Source: Ficedula albicollis (lineage: Eukaryota > Chordata > Aves > Passeriformes > Muscicapidae). Taken from it: 64,000 nucleotides of DNA. The number at the start of each line of letters is the position of its first letter. Position 1 is the first letter of the stretch. A model generated the notes under the pieces. The model did not search any database and had not been told where the DNA came from. It saw only the letters and a list, made by a program, of their open reading frames with translations. Location of the stretch: contig NC_021674.1 in the NCBI RefSeq assembly GCF_000247815.1, positions 33,777,462 through 33,841,461 on the forward strand, written 5' to 3'. Both the position numbers and the translations under genes were made by a program. This document shows positions 1 to 12,100 of this stretch, in pieces.

Positions 1-1084
1 AGGGAGCTAAGGGAGAAATGCAAAGATAGGTATGGCAGCACCAGAGGACCAGCATGTCCTGTGCACAGACATTTTGAGTGATTATGTGCAGGACAGAGCT
101 GCATTTATTAAGAGAAGGACAAGAGCTTTAGCAGTAAGCACAATTCGAAGTGGCAATTCAGCATGGAGACAGAAGGACTTCATGTCAGGAATTATTTGTA
201 GAACAATGTTTGCGAGGTTTGGGTGTGATCTGAATAAGGACATGAGGAGCAGTCTGGGCCCAGGCTGTGCTCCCTGTCATAGGCATAGGTGAACATTGGC
301 CTAAACAGCAGCTGTGGGCTGGTTTAGCCAAGCTTGAGCTTCAACTGACAGCAAGGCTTATCTGAGCAGGCATCAGGGAGCTGGGCAAGGGTGTGTTTGG
401 GGAAAAAGGGTCTATGACTCATCTTGCCCAGTTTTAAGTGTCTATGGTACGGTCATCAATCCATTCAGCTGGACTCCCATTTTAGATGGGAAAAGAAGCA
501 CCTTTTGCCTGAGTGCCTGTCCTGGCTGGCTTTAGATACCTCCTGTAGGATTAGCTGTAATGGGAGCCTAGATGACATTGTAGGTAGAGGCATCTATGCT
601 GTACTCTTTTACTTTTGGTTGGGTTGATCTCTTTTAGAGATTCATCTGAATAGAGCACTGGATTTTTAAGTTGCTTGGCAGGTGAATTTATGTTTGTGGT
701 AGGGATTACATGGAGGTAAGGAATAGAAGAGAAAGAGGACAAGAACACAATTTTATACCACCCATTCCAGAGTCTGGAGAGCGAGATAAAGAGGAGTCTC
801 CAAAAGACATGGTGGTTGAGTGAGGGAAGGGAAAAGGGAGGGTAGAGCTTTGAATGACAGAGAATAACCTCTCGGGGAGAGCTGACTTATGGAAAGTGCC
901 TGACAGGTGATGGAGGATGTAGGGGAGAGCTGGAGCTGGCTAAGAGGAGGTCATTTTGCAGCTTCCACAAAAACGGTGTTGACTGAATGTGAGGACAGGG
1001 GCCCAATGAGGGAGTAGGAGTTTCAAGAGGAGGAGTCCAGCCTTTCACTCAGCTTACAAAGCAAAGAGAATTGAGGTGCATGTT
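1..1084. other. intergenic sequence, no gene seen
   Basis: No exon with paired splice sites, RNA gene or recognisable repeat is visible. Open frames here are short, start at random ATGs and resemble no protein I know. The stretch ends where the LTR-like element begins. Confidence 0.6.
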
Positions 1085-2389
1085 TGTACTGGGTTTGTGT
1101 GGCCAGGTTTTGGTAATGCAGGAGCTTCAAGGGTGGGTTCTGTGAGAAGCTGCCAAAAGCTTCCCCTGTGTCTGACAGAGCCAATGCCTGGAAGCTCCAA
1201 GACAGACCTGCTGCCTGCTAAGGCCAGGTTCATAGCAATGGTGGTAGCTCCTATAGGATGACAGATTTAAGAAAGTAATGTAAAGCAAGGTGCAATTCCA
1301 GCCAGAGAGAGGAGTGAGAATATGTGAGGGGAGCAGCTCTGCAGACACCAAGGTCAGTGCAGAAGGAGGGGGAGGAGTGCTTCTGTCACTGGAGCAGAGA
1401 TTCCCCTGCAGCCTGTGATCCATGCCAGGGCAGGTGGATGCCCAAAAGCAGGCTGTGACCTTGTGGGGAACCCACACTGTAGCAGGCTCCTGGCAGGAGC
1501 TGTGGACGCCATGGAGAGGATATGTGAGGGGAGCAGCTCTGCAGACACCAAGGTCAGTGCAGAAGGAGGGGGAGGAGTGCTTCTGTCACTGGAGCAGAGA
1601 TTCCCCTGCAGCCTGTGATCCATGCCAGAGCAGGTGGATGCCCAAAAGCAGGCTGTGACCCTGTGGGAGTCACTGGAGCAGAGATTCCCCTGCAGCCTGT
1701 GATCCATGCCAGGGCAGGTGGATGCCCAAAAGCAGGCTGTGACCTTGTGGGGAACCCACACTGTAGCAGGCTCCTGGCAGGAGCTGTGGACGCCATGGAG
1801 AGGAGAGCCCACACTGGAGCAGGTTTGCTGGCAGGACTTGTGATCCCACAGGGAATCCATGCTGGAGCAGCCTGTTCCTGAAGGACTGCACCCCTTGGAA
1901 AGGGACCCACGCTGGAGCAGTTCATGAAGCACTGCAGCCCATGGGAAGGATTCACGTTGGAGAAGCTTGTGGAGGACTGTCTCCTCTGGGAGGGAATCCA
2001 CTCTGGAGCAGGAGAGCAGTGAAGTGTCCTTCCCTTGAGGAGGAAGGAGCAGCACAGACAATGTGTGATGTACTGGCTGCAACCCCCATTCCCCATCCCT
2101 CTGTGCTGCAGAAAGGGGAGAAGGCAGAGAAAATCAGGAGTGAAGTTGAGCCCAGGAAGATGGGAGGGATGGGGGCAAGGTGTTTTAATATTTAGCTTTT
2201 ATTTCTCATTGTCTTACTCTGATATAATTTTTAAGAAATTAAATTCCTTTTCACTGAATCAAGTCTGTTTTGCCCATGACAATGACTGGTGAGTGATCTC
2301 TCTCTGTCCTTATCTTGACTCACGAGCTTTTGTTATATTTTCTCTCCCCCGTCCAGCTGAGGAGGGGAATGATGGAGCAGTTGGTGGTT
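1085..2389 (+). mobile_element. solo LTR of an avian endogenous retrovirus, 3' end truncated
   Basis: The element opens with TGTACTGGGTTTGTGTGG. A GC-rich body follows, made of degenerate units built around CTGGAGCAG and CTGCAGCCTGTG. It closes with an AT-rich stretch leading into TCTGTTTTGCCCATGAC, then TATATTTTCTCTCCCC and a GTCCAGCTGAGGAGGGGA block. I recognise this order from a widespread LTR in passerine genomes, but I cannot name the family from memory with certainty. No gag, pol or env coding is attached, so it is a solo LTR or a fragment. The copy stops soon after GAGCAGTTGGTGG, where related copies appear to continue, so its 3' end is truncated. I see no clear target-site duplication. 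The open frames inside it on both strands are by-products of the repeat. Confidence 0.7.
1321..1803 (+). repeat. 200-bp tandem duplication inside the LTR, plus a third partial copy
   Basis: The segment starting TATGTGAGGGGAGCAGCTCT at 1321 recurs at 1521, exactly 200 bp later and almost unchanged. A shorter third copy starting GTCACTGGAGCAG begins near 1669 and ends near the GCCATGGAGAGG that also closes the first copy. The near identity of the copies implies the expansion happened after insertion of the element. Confidence 0.85.
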
Positions 2390-4777
2390 TGTAAACAGTA
2401 AGAGTATTAATAGATGCATTTATTGAAATGATAAAGAGCCAGAGAAGAGCAATTAACAAGGTAAAATGAGCGTGAGGCAATTAAGGAGATGAGAGAAAGT
2501 GGAACCAACAGCAAGAAAAGGAGCAGGATGGCAAAACCAAAGAAGAGATCTCTGTGCCTGTGGCACCAGCAAAGACTGGGAGAGAGATAAGTGGAAGTGG
2601 GTTTGACATGAGGGGATTGCAAAGTCAAAGCACAGGAAGAAAGCAGTGAGATGTTGTGCAAACAGAGAAGGAAGCAGGAAGGAAAATGCAGCGAAGAGGG
2701 AAGATGCTGCAGCTGAAAATGTATGCAAAGTGTATGCAAATGGAAAATGTTCAGCTGAGCTGGAAAAATTGGGCTGCTTGGTGTACCAGATGTCGTCAGG
2801 TTCCGGGCAGTTAAGACTGTTGAAAACCTGATGGACAAGCTGTGTTAGAAAGCTAATGTTCTTCCCAGCTAAGTTAATGATTGCCAAGCCTAGTTGTTAA
2901 GGCTGGGTTGGGAACCAGTGGAGTCACAGCTGCAGCAGCACAGCAGCTCTGAGGTGGAGCTCCCCAGACTCAGGCACAATTTGGCTGCTGTATGGCTGTG
3001 GGTGCCTGGACACCGGGTCCTGCTGCACCCGTGGGGTACCTGGCCCTGGCAAACCCCTCCACAGAGGATTGGGAAGCCTGGAACACAGCACTGGGTGCAA
3101 GGAAGGGCTCCAGCCCTGCTGCCTTCTGCTCTGGGAAAGCTGGGAGAAGACCCCAAAAGCAGATTTTGAATTACAGGGAGCTGGAGGTGAAGTTCAAGCT
3201 CCGTGGTGGCGTCCTGGGCAGCACAACCTCTCCTCCAGGTCGATAAGTCAATATCTTTTATGGATGAGACCCACGAGCACTCTGCTGCTTTGCGCTGCCC
3301 CAGCACTGTGGTGTGGCTGTTGCTTTGGTGTATCCAGTTGGCATCCACTTTTGCCTTCCTTTTGTGTCTGAGTGTTTGTGATTCTGACACAAAGAGTTAA
3401 AATGGAAGGTGTTGCATGCTTGATAATACTTTTTTTCAAATCACAGTGAAGAGCGTACAGTAGCATCCTCTACAAGCACTTCTTGGCTCTCGTGGTCTGG
3501 CATTTTCAGTGAGCAAATACTGAGATGAAGAAAGCCCTGTGTTAAAATGAAGTTCGTGCTGTCATCATGTATCAGGCATGTAAAGGTGAAACAAAGAAGA
3601 AGATGCTGCAGTGGTGTAATGATTATTTTCAAGCACAGGATTGTTTATAGAGACAGGATGCTTAGCAATGTGGCTATTACCTATCCAAATTACAAGGGTA
3701 CAAGTTTAACAATAAGGATTAAATACTGCCTTTCAGTAATTACATAGAAGGAATCTGTTTTAAAAATGTATGTGTCTTTAAAGCCAAATATTAAAAAGAC
3801 TCAGACACAAAAGACAGGAGTTTGGGCTTTTTGAGAGGTTTTACTGTGAATTGTGTTAGCTGATGGAATTGTTCCAGCTGGGATTTTTGTAAGGCTTAAA
3901 AGTCTGATCTTAATTTAATTTTGTGAACTCAGAATGCCTGGTTATGAGATACTAGCAATTATTTCTGTACATCTCGTACTCTTAAGTAATATTTAAGAAT
4001 TCTCATCCGTTAATTCTACTATATATTTCATTGGGAATAAGTATTTACTATTTTTTCCTTTAAAACTGTATTAAATCAATTATAGGGCTTTAATAATATT
4101 ACACATTAAAAGAATTAATTAGAGCTTTTCAATATCAAAATCAAAGTAATTAGAAACTTAATGAACCGAACATAATATAACGGGATCTCTTCTATTCTCC
4201 ACTAAAGCAGCAATAATTTGATAGGAAGAGAGGCACTCCAGAATTTCCCAGAGAAAAAGAAGATTAAGTGGTGGTTAGGTTGAAACTGCAGTTGTAGAAG
4301 AGTCATATAATCACAAAAAAAAAGGAAGGAGAGAAGTGTCTGCATTTCAGTTTAAAGACAAAAAGAGGGACCCTAGGAGACCTTGAAAACTGCATTATTC
4401 AGTAGCCTACTGAGTATTACCACATCTCCATTTCTCCTGTAGGAAATGTTGCATCTTGTCAGAGCTATTCCCAGCTGCATTTTATGCATTACAGCATTAC
4501 ACATTACTAAGTTTGGGAGTTGTTTTTTCTTATGTTTATGTGTGTTGTTGGGTTTCTTTCCATTGTGGTAATCTGAAGCCTAGACATCGTCCTCTTGCAG
4601 ACTGAAAACATGACTTTTCTTCCCTTAAATCAGACTGGGACAGGAAAGAGTTTTCTTGTTCTGGTCCTCTTATCCTTCTGCTGTGTGTAGCATTTGGGGA
4701 AGTTCTGTGGCTAGTGGGTTTGGTGTGAGCTGGGACACTGGGAAGACCTGTCCTTTCTCAAATGCTTAGTTTGCATA

Positions 4778-4905
4778 CGTGTGTTCCTAAAGGAGCAGCA
4801 GAGAGAGCACAAACATTGCAAGGTCTGGCTAGGCAGGTAGGCGTGTGTTCCTAAAGGAGCAGCAGAGAGAGCATAAATATTGCAAGGTCTGGCTAGGCAG
4901 GTAGA
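4778..4905. repeat. two-copy tandem duplication, period 64 bp
   Basis: The block beginning CGTGTGTTCCTAAAGGAGCA at 4778 is repeated directly at 4842. Both copies end in GGCTAGGCAGGTAG and differ at only a couple of positions. It has no coding content. Confidence 0.9.
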
Positions 4906-6114
4906 AACCTCTGAGTAATATTAGTAGCTTGACTAACACCGTTCAGGCTTTTAATTTCATAATTTATGGGCATCACATTGTTTACTAAAATCTGCACAAA
5001 GCAGTCAAAAGTGAGGAAATGAGGTATTTCAAATATTTTACATTGCCCACATAAGCTTTTTTTTCCACCCCTAAAATCAGTGCATTTCTTCAGAATGCAA
5101 TAACCTTAATGTTAACCCAAAATTAATATGGTTCTGTCGATAGCAAGGCTGAGAAGGAATGCAAATGTATCTTCAAGGGAGATTATTTCTTCTAAAAACA
5201 AACTAGCTGTTACTATAAGATTTATCTCATCTGACTTTGGCTGTATGAAAGACAGGTATAGACTTTAAGTGCACCCATGGACTGTTTTTCTTCAAAACTG
5301 ATCTCTAAGTCAGATTTCCCTTGCTTACAGCCCTGCAGTGCCCCGTGCCTTACCCTGACCCAGCTACAGCACCACTGACAATAAATTTAAAAAGCCATCT
5401 TGGCTCCCTTTTCTCCTTTTGTTTTTTTGGAGGAAAGAGTACTCACTTCAGCAGACCTTGTTTGTCCCTTTGTAGGAGAGACACCTGGATAGGTCAGATC
5501 CTCTGGAGTGCATGGTTCTCCCTCTAACATAAGAGGAATCCTAGATAAGTGGCAAGGAAAGGTTGCTTCACTTTTAGGTAGCTGCCTGTGGCTGGCAGGG
5601 ATCACTGTGCACCAGGAGTTGGGAAGTGGCTGTGGTTGCACACCTTGTTTAGTGCATAGCCCATTAAATCTCCCTAAAGCGAGCTTCTCCCATGTGTTGT
5701 GCTCGTTAGACTGCTCTAAAACCTTCCAATTATCCATGCTGATCATGAAGTGGAAGGCAAAATAACTCCCCAGATACAGGAGTCTCTAGACTGCAGTTCT
5801 TTATAGGGAAGTCCATGACCTGCATTTGCTTATCCCTCCTTTTATGTTTATTTTTAGGTTTGTGCGGGTGAAGGTATGGTTAAAGATGGTTGCTTCAATG
5901 TGTCTAAAATAACCAACATATCAAAGCAAACCATGGGTAAGCACAACTGATGTGGACATGTCTTACACCAGCCAATTCAAAGCAGGAAGTTTCTTTCCTC
6001 TCAGTCGTTTTGTTAGCTGAGCATGCAAAAATTCTGAAGTTCACCAGCAGTGTTTCACTTGCCCAGCCTTTTTGATAGCTGATATTCCTCCTCATGCAGC
6101 CTGAAGGTCACACA

Positions 6115-6244
6115 ATGAGAGTACCCACCAGCCAACAGAGAAGGACCTTCATGTTCTGGAGCACCTGGGCTGCATTGCATATGAGAGTACCCACCAGCCA
6201 ACAGAGAAGGACTTTCATGTTCTGGAGCACCTGGGCTGCATTGC
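6115..6244. repeat. two-copy tandem duplication, period 66 bp
   Basis: The block beginning ATGAGAGTACCCACCAGCC at 6115 is repeated at 6181 with about one substitution. Open frames that cross it appear to hold a repeated peptide only because the DNA is duplicated and 66 is divisible by three. Confidence 0.92.
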
Positions 6245-6954
6245 CCGTCTTGAGAAACATGGAGCTCATGCCCAATGGTATAAACAAACAATCCTTTACA
6301 CAGGAAAGGAGTAGAATTTCCTGCATAGCACATGTGCAATATGGCTAAATTAATTCTACTATTGGAGCACAATGGTTTTTATGCCTATGGTTTTAATGAT
6401 AAATCCCAATGATCAGTAATCCAAAATCAAGCTTTTCCCACAAAATAAAAAAGATAATTTATTCATTGCTTTTCTGCCCTCTCTTCCAGCTCTGACAAAT
6501 CCTCTTTACCCTTCATATTGAAATAAAGGAATAATGAGCTTGCATATTTGGAAAATAACAAAACTTAGGACCTTAAAGAATAAGGTCCTAACATCTAACT
6601 TGGAAATATAGTTTCCCTGTGATTTCTAGTGCAGGGGTATTTTGAACTCAATTGTTGCAGTGCAATAGGAACACTGAACTGAAGAAGTGGGTTGCTATGC
6701 TGAGGTGTTGCAAACTGACCTCCAGATGCTTTCTGAGGTCTAAAATAAAAACACTCCAGTTCCACTTGCACTAAACCACTCTGCTGACTGCAGCTCATTA
6801 TCACTGTGCAAATACTGCATGTGTAAGGTGGTTTATATAATGTTCAAATTTGGAATGCTCTAATTCAACACAAGCTGAGCTGGGGATCACTATGACATTT
6901 TCTTTGGTGATTAACCTCTACACGTGTGACCTCAGGGCAAAGTACCAATAAGTG

Positions 6955-7109
6955 TTAACTAGAAAACTTGGATGCAATCAAATCCAATTAACTAGACAAC
7001 TTTGAGGCAATAAAATCCAAACTTATGTAGCATTAACTAGAAAACTTGGATGCAATCAAATCCAGTTAACTAGACAACTTGGAGGCAATAAAATCCAAAC
7101 TTATGTAGC
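6955..7109. repeat. nested tandem duplication (33-bp unit inside a 78-bp unit)
   Basis: A 78-bp block starting TTAACTAGAAAACTTGG at 6955 recurs at 7033. Each block itself contains two related 33-bp halves that start TTAACTAGA and end AAATCCA. Two successive duplication events are therefore recorded. It is non-coding. Confidence 0.88.
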
Positions 7110-9063
7110 GAAACCCCAAATGCTGGAAAATGCAACCTGGAAAGAAAAATCAGACTGGCTTCTTTTCATGAGGAATGTGGTTGTATATGTTGAAAAGACC
7201 GTCAAGGACAGATTTTTGCAAAGCACACAGTACCCAGCAGTTCCTTTATAAGCAAAGAAAGCAAATTATAGAAATTGCTCATGGCCCTGTGCAGGAGAGC
7301 TCACGATATCTGTGTTTCCTCAAACCATCTCCAACAGACTGGCTCTTGAACATATTTGAGAGAAAGAGTCATTTCCCAGTGCAGGTAAGGTTTAATGTCA
7401 ATGTGCCCAGCAGTACAAGAAGCACTGCTGAGTGTGGGTGACTAATGCATTTGCCAGCACAGCAACTTCAATGTGTAATTTATTGTTGTGTAGGCTGTCT
7501 GGATAGCTCAGCCCTGCAGCCTTTTATTTTGCCAGATGCTGATCACCTCCTGAGAAGTGCTAAGACATCTCATTTGTCAGTGCGTGCTTGGTGCCTTGCA
7601 GAAAGTGTTCAGAACCTTGTTGGGTTTGTGACCCACCAGTACTGAAAAATTAAGGTGATCCATCCTCTGCAAACAGAGACAGCTACCATAAAGCCAGTGC
7701 CCTTGAAAGAGCCACTGTGACCTCTGGTTTGAGCAATTTAGAGGAGACATCATTCAGTCTGCTGAATCTGCTCATTAACTGCTAGAACAAAGAATTACTG
7801 TGAATAAATAGTCCTTTTAGCTTCCTCTACTCCATGACTTGAAAGCTAAAAAATATTTTTCTGGAAGTGGTATAATGGAAATTAACTGAGTGGCAACAGC
7901 TTGTGGTTCTCCCTGGCAGCCTCAGGCATAGGGCAATGCCCAGCCAGGCTTCAAGGGAACCTGTGGAAGGTAGTCTCCATGGTTTTCTCTCCTACCTAAC
8001 TGCCTCTACCTGCAATGCCTGGGTTGGTTTGTGTTGTTTGTGTTTGGCTCATGTTCCTGGCACAACTGGGACAGCTCCTGGAATTGGTACTACCTGACCT
8101 CTCTGAGACTTGGCTTTTTTGCTTGGGGGTCCAAGGGGCTTTTTGGGCAGAGATCTTTTTCCTTCCAGAGAGACACAGCTTCTGTGTAGCACCAACTCTG
8201 TTGAAACATATCACCCTAGGCAAGGATCAGCTGGATTGTTTCCCCACTTCCACTAGAAACTACACCAGCAGCTTGTACCATGTTAATTACACAAGACAGT
8301 GCAGCTTTCAGGAAATAAATGGATGGTGACGCCCTACAACGAGCATTTAAGATGAGTATGTTTGCCAACTTGTGTTGCTTGATGATTTTAGGAAAACATT
8401 TCCTTTTAATGAGGGAGGTATATTTACTATTTTCTCCCTTCTGCTAGGAAACATTTATGCTGCAGGTTGTATGGCATCCAACATCAGCCCATGGGAAAAA
8501 CATAGAGTTCTCTGAAAAAATGCTGACAAAGATACAATATATTTTCTTGATGCTGAGCCTCAAACAACGGATGAATATAGAAATTATTTCAGCATCTGAA
8601 TAAGGACATAGGGCAAGGTGCCTCTTCCCTGGCACCAGTGCCTTCCACAGAGCCAGCTCCTCCTCCTGGGTGCCACCACTGCATGCTGCAGCACACTGGT
8701 GCCAGGAAGCTGCATGGTGTCTAGCTTCTTCCCATGAAGAATTTCATAGGACTTGGAAAAGGTTTGGACATTTAAAATCTGCCAGAGGTCTCCAGAGGAA
8801 GGAAGCCAGTGCATCTGGCCTTGTCAGACACCTCATCAGCTGTGTGATCCAGATTTGGTTGTAAGTAAGCTGAATTTGCTTATATCATTGATATTACAGT
8901 GCCAGACAGTGACAGGACTCTGGTTGGCATCTCACTGAGAGCAACTTTTGCCTGGTTTTGCTTTGGGACCCATCCTGTAAGAGGAGAGTTCAGATTTCCT
9001 TGCAGTCTCACTGTGGCCCCTGGATCTGCTGACGCTGGCAAACAGGCTCCTGAGTATTTTTGT

Positions 9064-9128
9064 TTGGTTGGTTGGTTGGTTTTGTTTTGTTTTGTTTTGT
9101 TTTGTTTTGTTTTGTTTTGTTTTGTTTT
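9064..9128 (+). repeat. TTGG / TTTTG microsatellite
   Basis: A few TTGG units run straight into about ten TTTTG pentamers. The apparent protein reading across it is simple-sequence translation. Confidence 0.95.
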
Positions 9129-12100
9129 CAGATGTACCTAACTAAAAAAAACTAAATTCAACAACTTTGGTCTAGGGGCACTGGCTGAGATCAGAATCCC
9201 ATCTCATTAGGCTTCATATAAAGACTACATTTATCCTGTCACACAAAGTGCTTGCACCTTGACAAGCTGAAAGGCAAGCAGCTACAGTGAGAAATGCCTT
9301 GCCGAAATTCATGCAACAGATCAAAAGCTGAGACAGAAATGTTAACCACCTATCCCAGTTCTGGGCATCTGAGTAGACCTGCTTCAAACTGGCTAGCAGG
9401 TGGACCTGTGTATTTATTCATACCACTGGCTACCACCTCTTAAGAAATATGCTCAAAAACTTACACTACAAAATTAAATATACTTTGGAGGAGCTGCTGG
9501 CCCCTAGCTGACCAGCACTTCAGCCAAGGAACAGCTCCAGCAGCAGCTGCTCATGCTGGATGATGAACATCACCTTCCTTGAATTTTGTAAAGCTGGCAG
9601 CAGACAAGGAACTACTGAAGGGCAAATGGCACCATTGGCTTCTAGTCCACATGTGCCCTTGATCACATCAGATACTTTTACCCCAAAATAATTGCTATGA
9701 CTTGGCTCTGGCTTTGGAGAATAAAAATGCACAGATTTTTCAAGCTTTAAGAAGCACATTCAATATTCTAATCTCTTTCTGCATAAGAACAAATCACTGG
9801 ATTTTGCCTAGTCATTTCCACATCCAAATCATGACTTCTGGTCAAATGACAAATTATGCTGCTACAGTTTGCATGCTAGCTGAGTAACTCTCACTTCAGC
9901 TGAAATTAAATCGTGGCAGTGACAATCCTCCTCTCCAGCCCACTGCCCTTCTGAATGAATGAGGTTTGTCCCGAAGTATCACAAATTATTTTAGCTCTTT
10001 GAATAGGTTATAGATTTTAGCTTCGCTTTTTGATTTATTAATCAAAAGCATGTGACTCTGAAGGAGCATTTGATCTAGAATTTGCTTTTGACCATGTTGC
10101 TCATGAGGTCTGCCAGAAAAAAAGTACTGCTGCAACTGAAGAAACATTGCCCTGGATAATACACTGGATCCCTGAGCATGCACTTAGAGTTATGTACGTT
10201 CTCTTGAGGTTAACCTGCTGGATTTTAACGAGGGGACTCCAAGTTCTCAATACTAGTGCATCTCTTTTAAGACTATTTGGCAGTGAGTTGACCTAAGATA
10301 TTTCACCTCAGCCTGAAACTTTTTTGGACAGTACCAGAATACAGTGTACCGGTGAGACTGGAGTGCAGTTGTTTATACAGCAGCAGAAAAGGACTTGTGG
10401 GAAAATCTGAGGCAGTGCCCTGCCAGGAGACATGGGTGATAATTTCTGCTGCTACTGCACTTCTTCATACAGGACAGGTCTGGGCGTAGGGACATCCCAT
10501 CTTCATGTGGCCACTTTGGTTTTGGCTTTTTTTCTTATCTGTGTGCCAACCATAGGAAACAAGTTTGATTCATTGCACAACTGTTACCATTTTGGGAAGT
10601 TGTTTTTGTCTTTGGTCTGTTATAAAACTCTGTATGGGATTAGCATCAATAGGGCAAACATTACACTTGCTAGAGGCAACAGCTGTTGTACTTGTGCTTG
10701 AAGAGGAAGAAAGAAAATCTTTTTGTGATTACTGCCAGCAATTTGTTCATGCTTTTTGGATAAGAGTGAGATAACAGCTGGTACAGACACATGTTCCTCT
10801 CCCTCCCCATCTTGCATTATTAGCAACTGTTAGTGCAAGTCAAAATAATAGTCATTTGCTGGCAATAATTGATTTTATCTGAGAATAGTTAATTTCCCTC
10901 GTGTGGAAACACATTCTTAAATGAAAAGATTCAAATTACTGATTGTAATTTTATTGAAACAAATGGGGTTTTGGGCTGTTTGGACAGAAACTTGCACAGC
11001 ATCTGATGTTTATGGCTATAACAGTAAAATTATCATGGCACTTAGATGAAATCATTTGAATGAGAGGTTAAAAACTTGAGATGCTCTGTCTGAGAAGCTA
11101 GTAATTTGACAACATTCAGCATTAAGCAATTGCAGTGTTACAGTTGGTAGGAAGTGAGATTGTCAACATGTCCTCAGACCAAGGGACAAAAACATCACCA
11201 AAACACTTTGCTGTGATTGAGAAATCTTTCCAGTGAAGAGAAATAAAAGACAATAAACCGAAGGTGTTTGAGCCTGGCATCAGGAGCAGGTGACATGCAG
11301 TGCCCAGCCCAGCTCAGGCAGTGCAATGGGTGAGCTGCTCCTCCAGCCACATGCCTTCTTCACTCCTTGCTCCTCCAGCAGGGCCAAAACACCTTTGTTT
11401 TCACCATTTCCACATGAGATAATGGATCATTGCTTCTGTTACCTTTGTCAGCTCAAGGAAATGAGGGAATAAATCCTTGTCCCATCTTGGGTGTGTACGT
11501 TTTTTTTTTCCTGGGGAAGGAGTCAGCTTTACTCTTTGAGCTCCTTTGCATGCCTTTCTTAGCCCTTTCTGCCATTTCCCCCAACAGCAGCTGGGCAATG
11601 TTTCCACACTGAAGGACTTTCTCAGACAGCAGGATGGGGAGTGCATAGCATCCACCTCACGAGAGCGAGCGTGTACCTGCCTCTCACAGCAGCTTCCCTA
11701 CAGCAGAGCCTGCTGGGCAGTGCTAACAAGCTGCTTCTTGCAAGGCTCACCTGCTGAAGCTGAGCAGTTCTCCAGGCTGGATGAGGTCTTCCCAGGAGGT
11801 CCTTCCAAGTCACACAGACATCCTTCGAGGAGGTGTCATGGCTGGGCGCCCTGGTGCATCAATCAACCCCAGGACTATGATGAGTCCCCAGTGTGATACA
11901 GATGTAAACCAAGGTGATAAATACAGCTGTCAAATGCATCAGGCCAGGCATTTGCAGTAGGCTTTATTGCTGTCACGTACAGGATGAGGTTGGGGCCTTG
12001 CCTGCAATCCTGGGACTAAGCCTGGTCACTTGGGTTCATAGAAGATTGAGTCAGATGGAAGCAGGTGAACATATGGGGCAAATTTTGGCAGAGAATGTGC

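Noticed and set aside
1127..2096. 180-242 residue open frames on the minus strand near 1.1-2.1 kb
   Set aside because: They lie within the LTR and its tandem duplications; the apparent peptide repeats mirror the DNA repeat.
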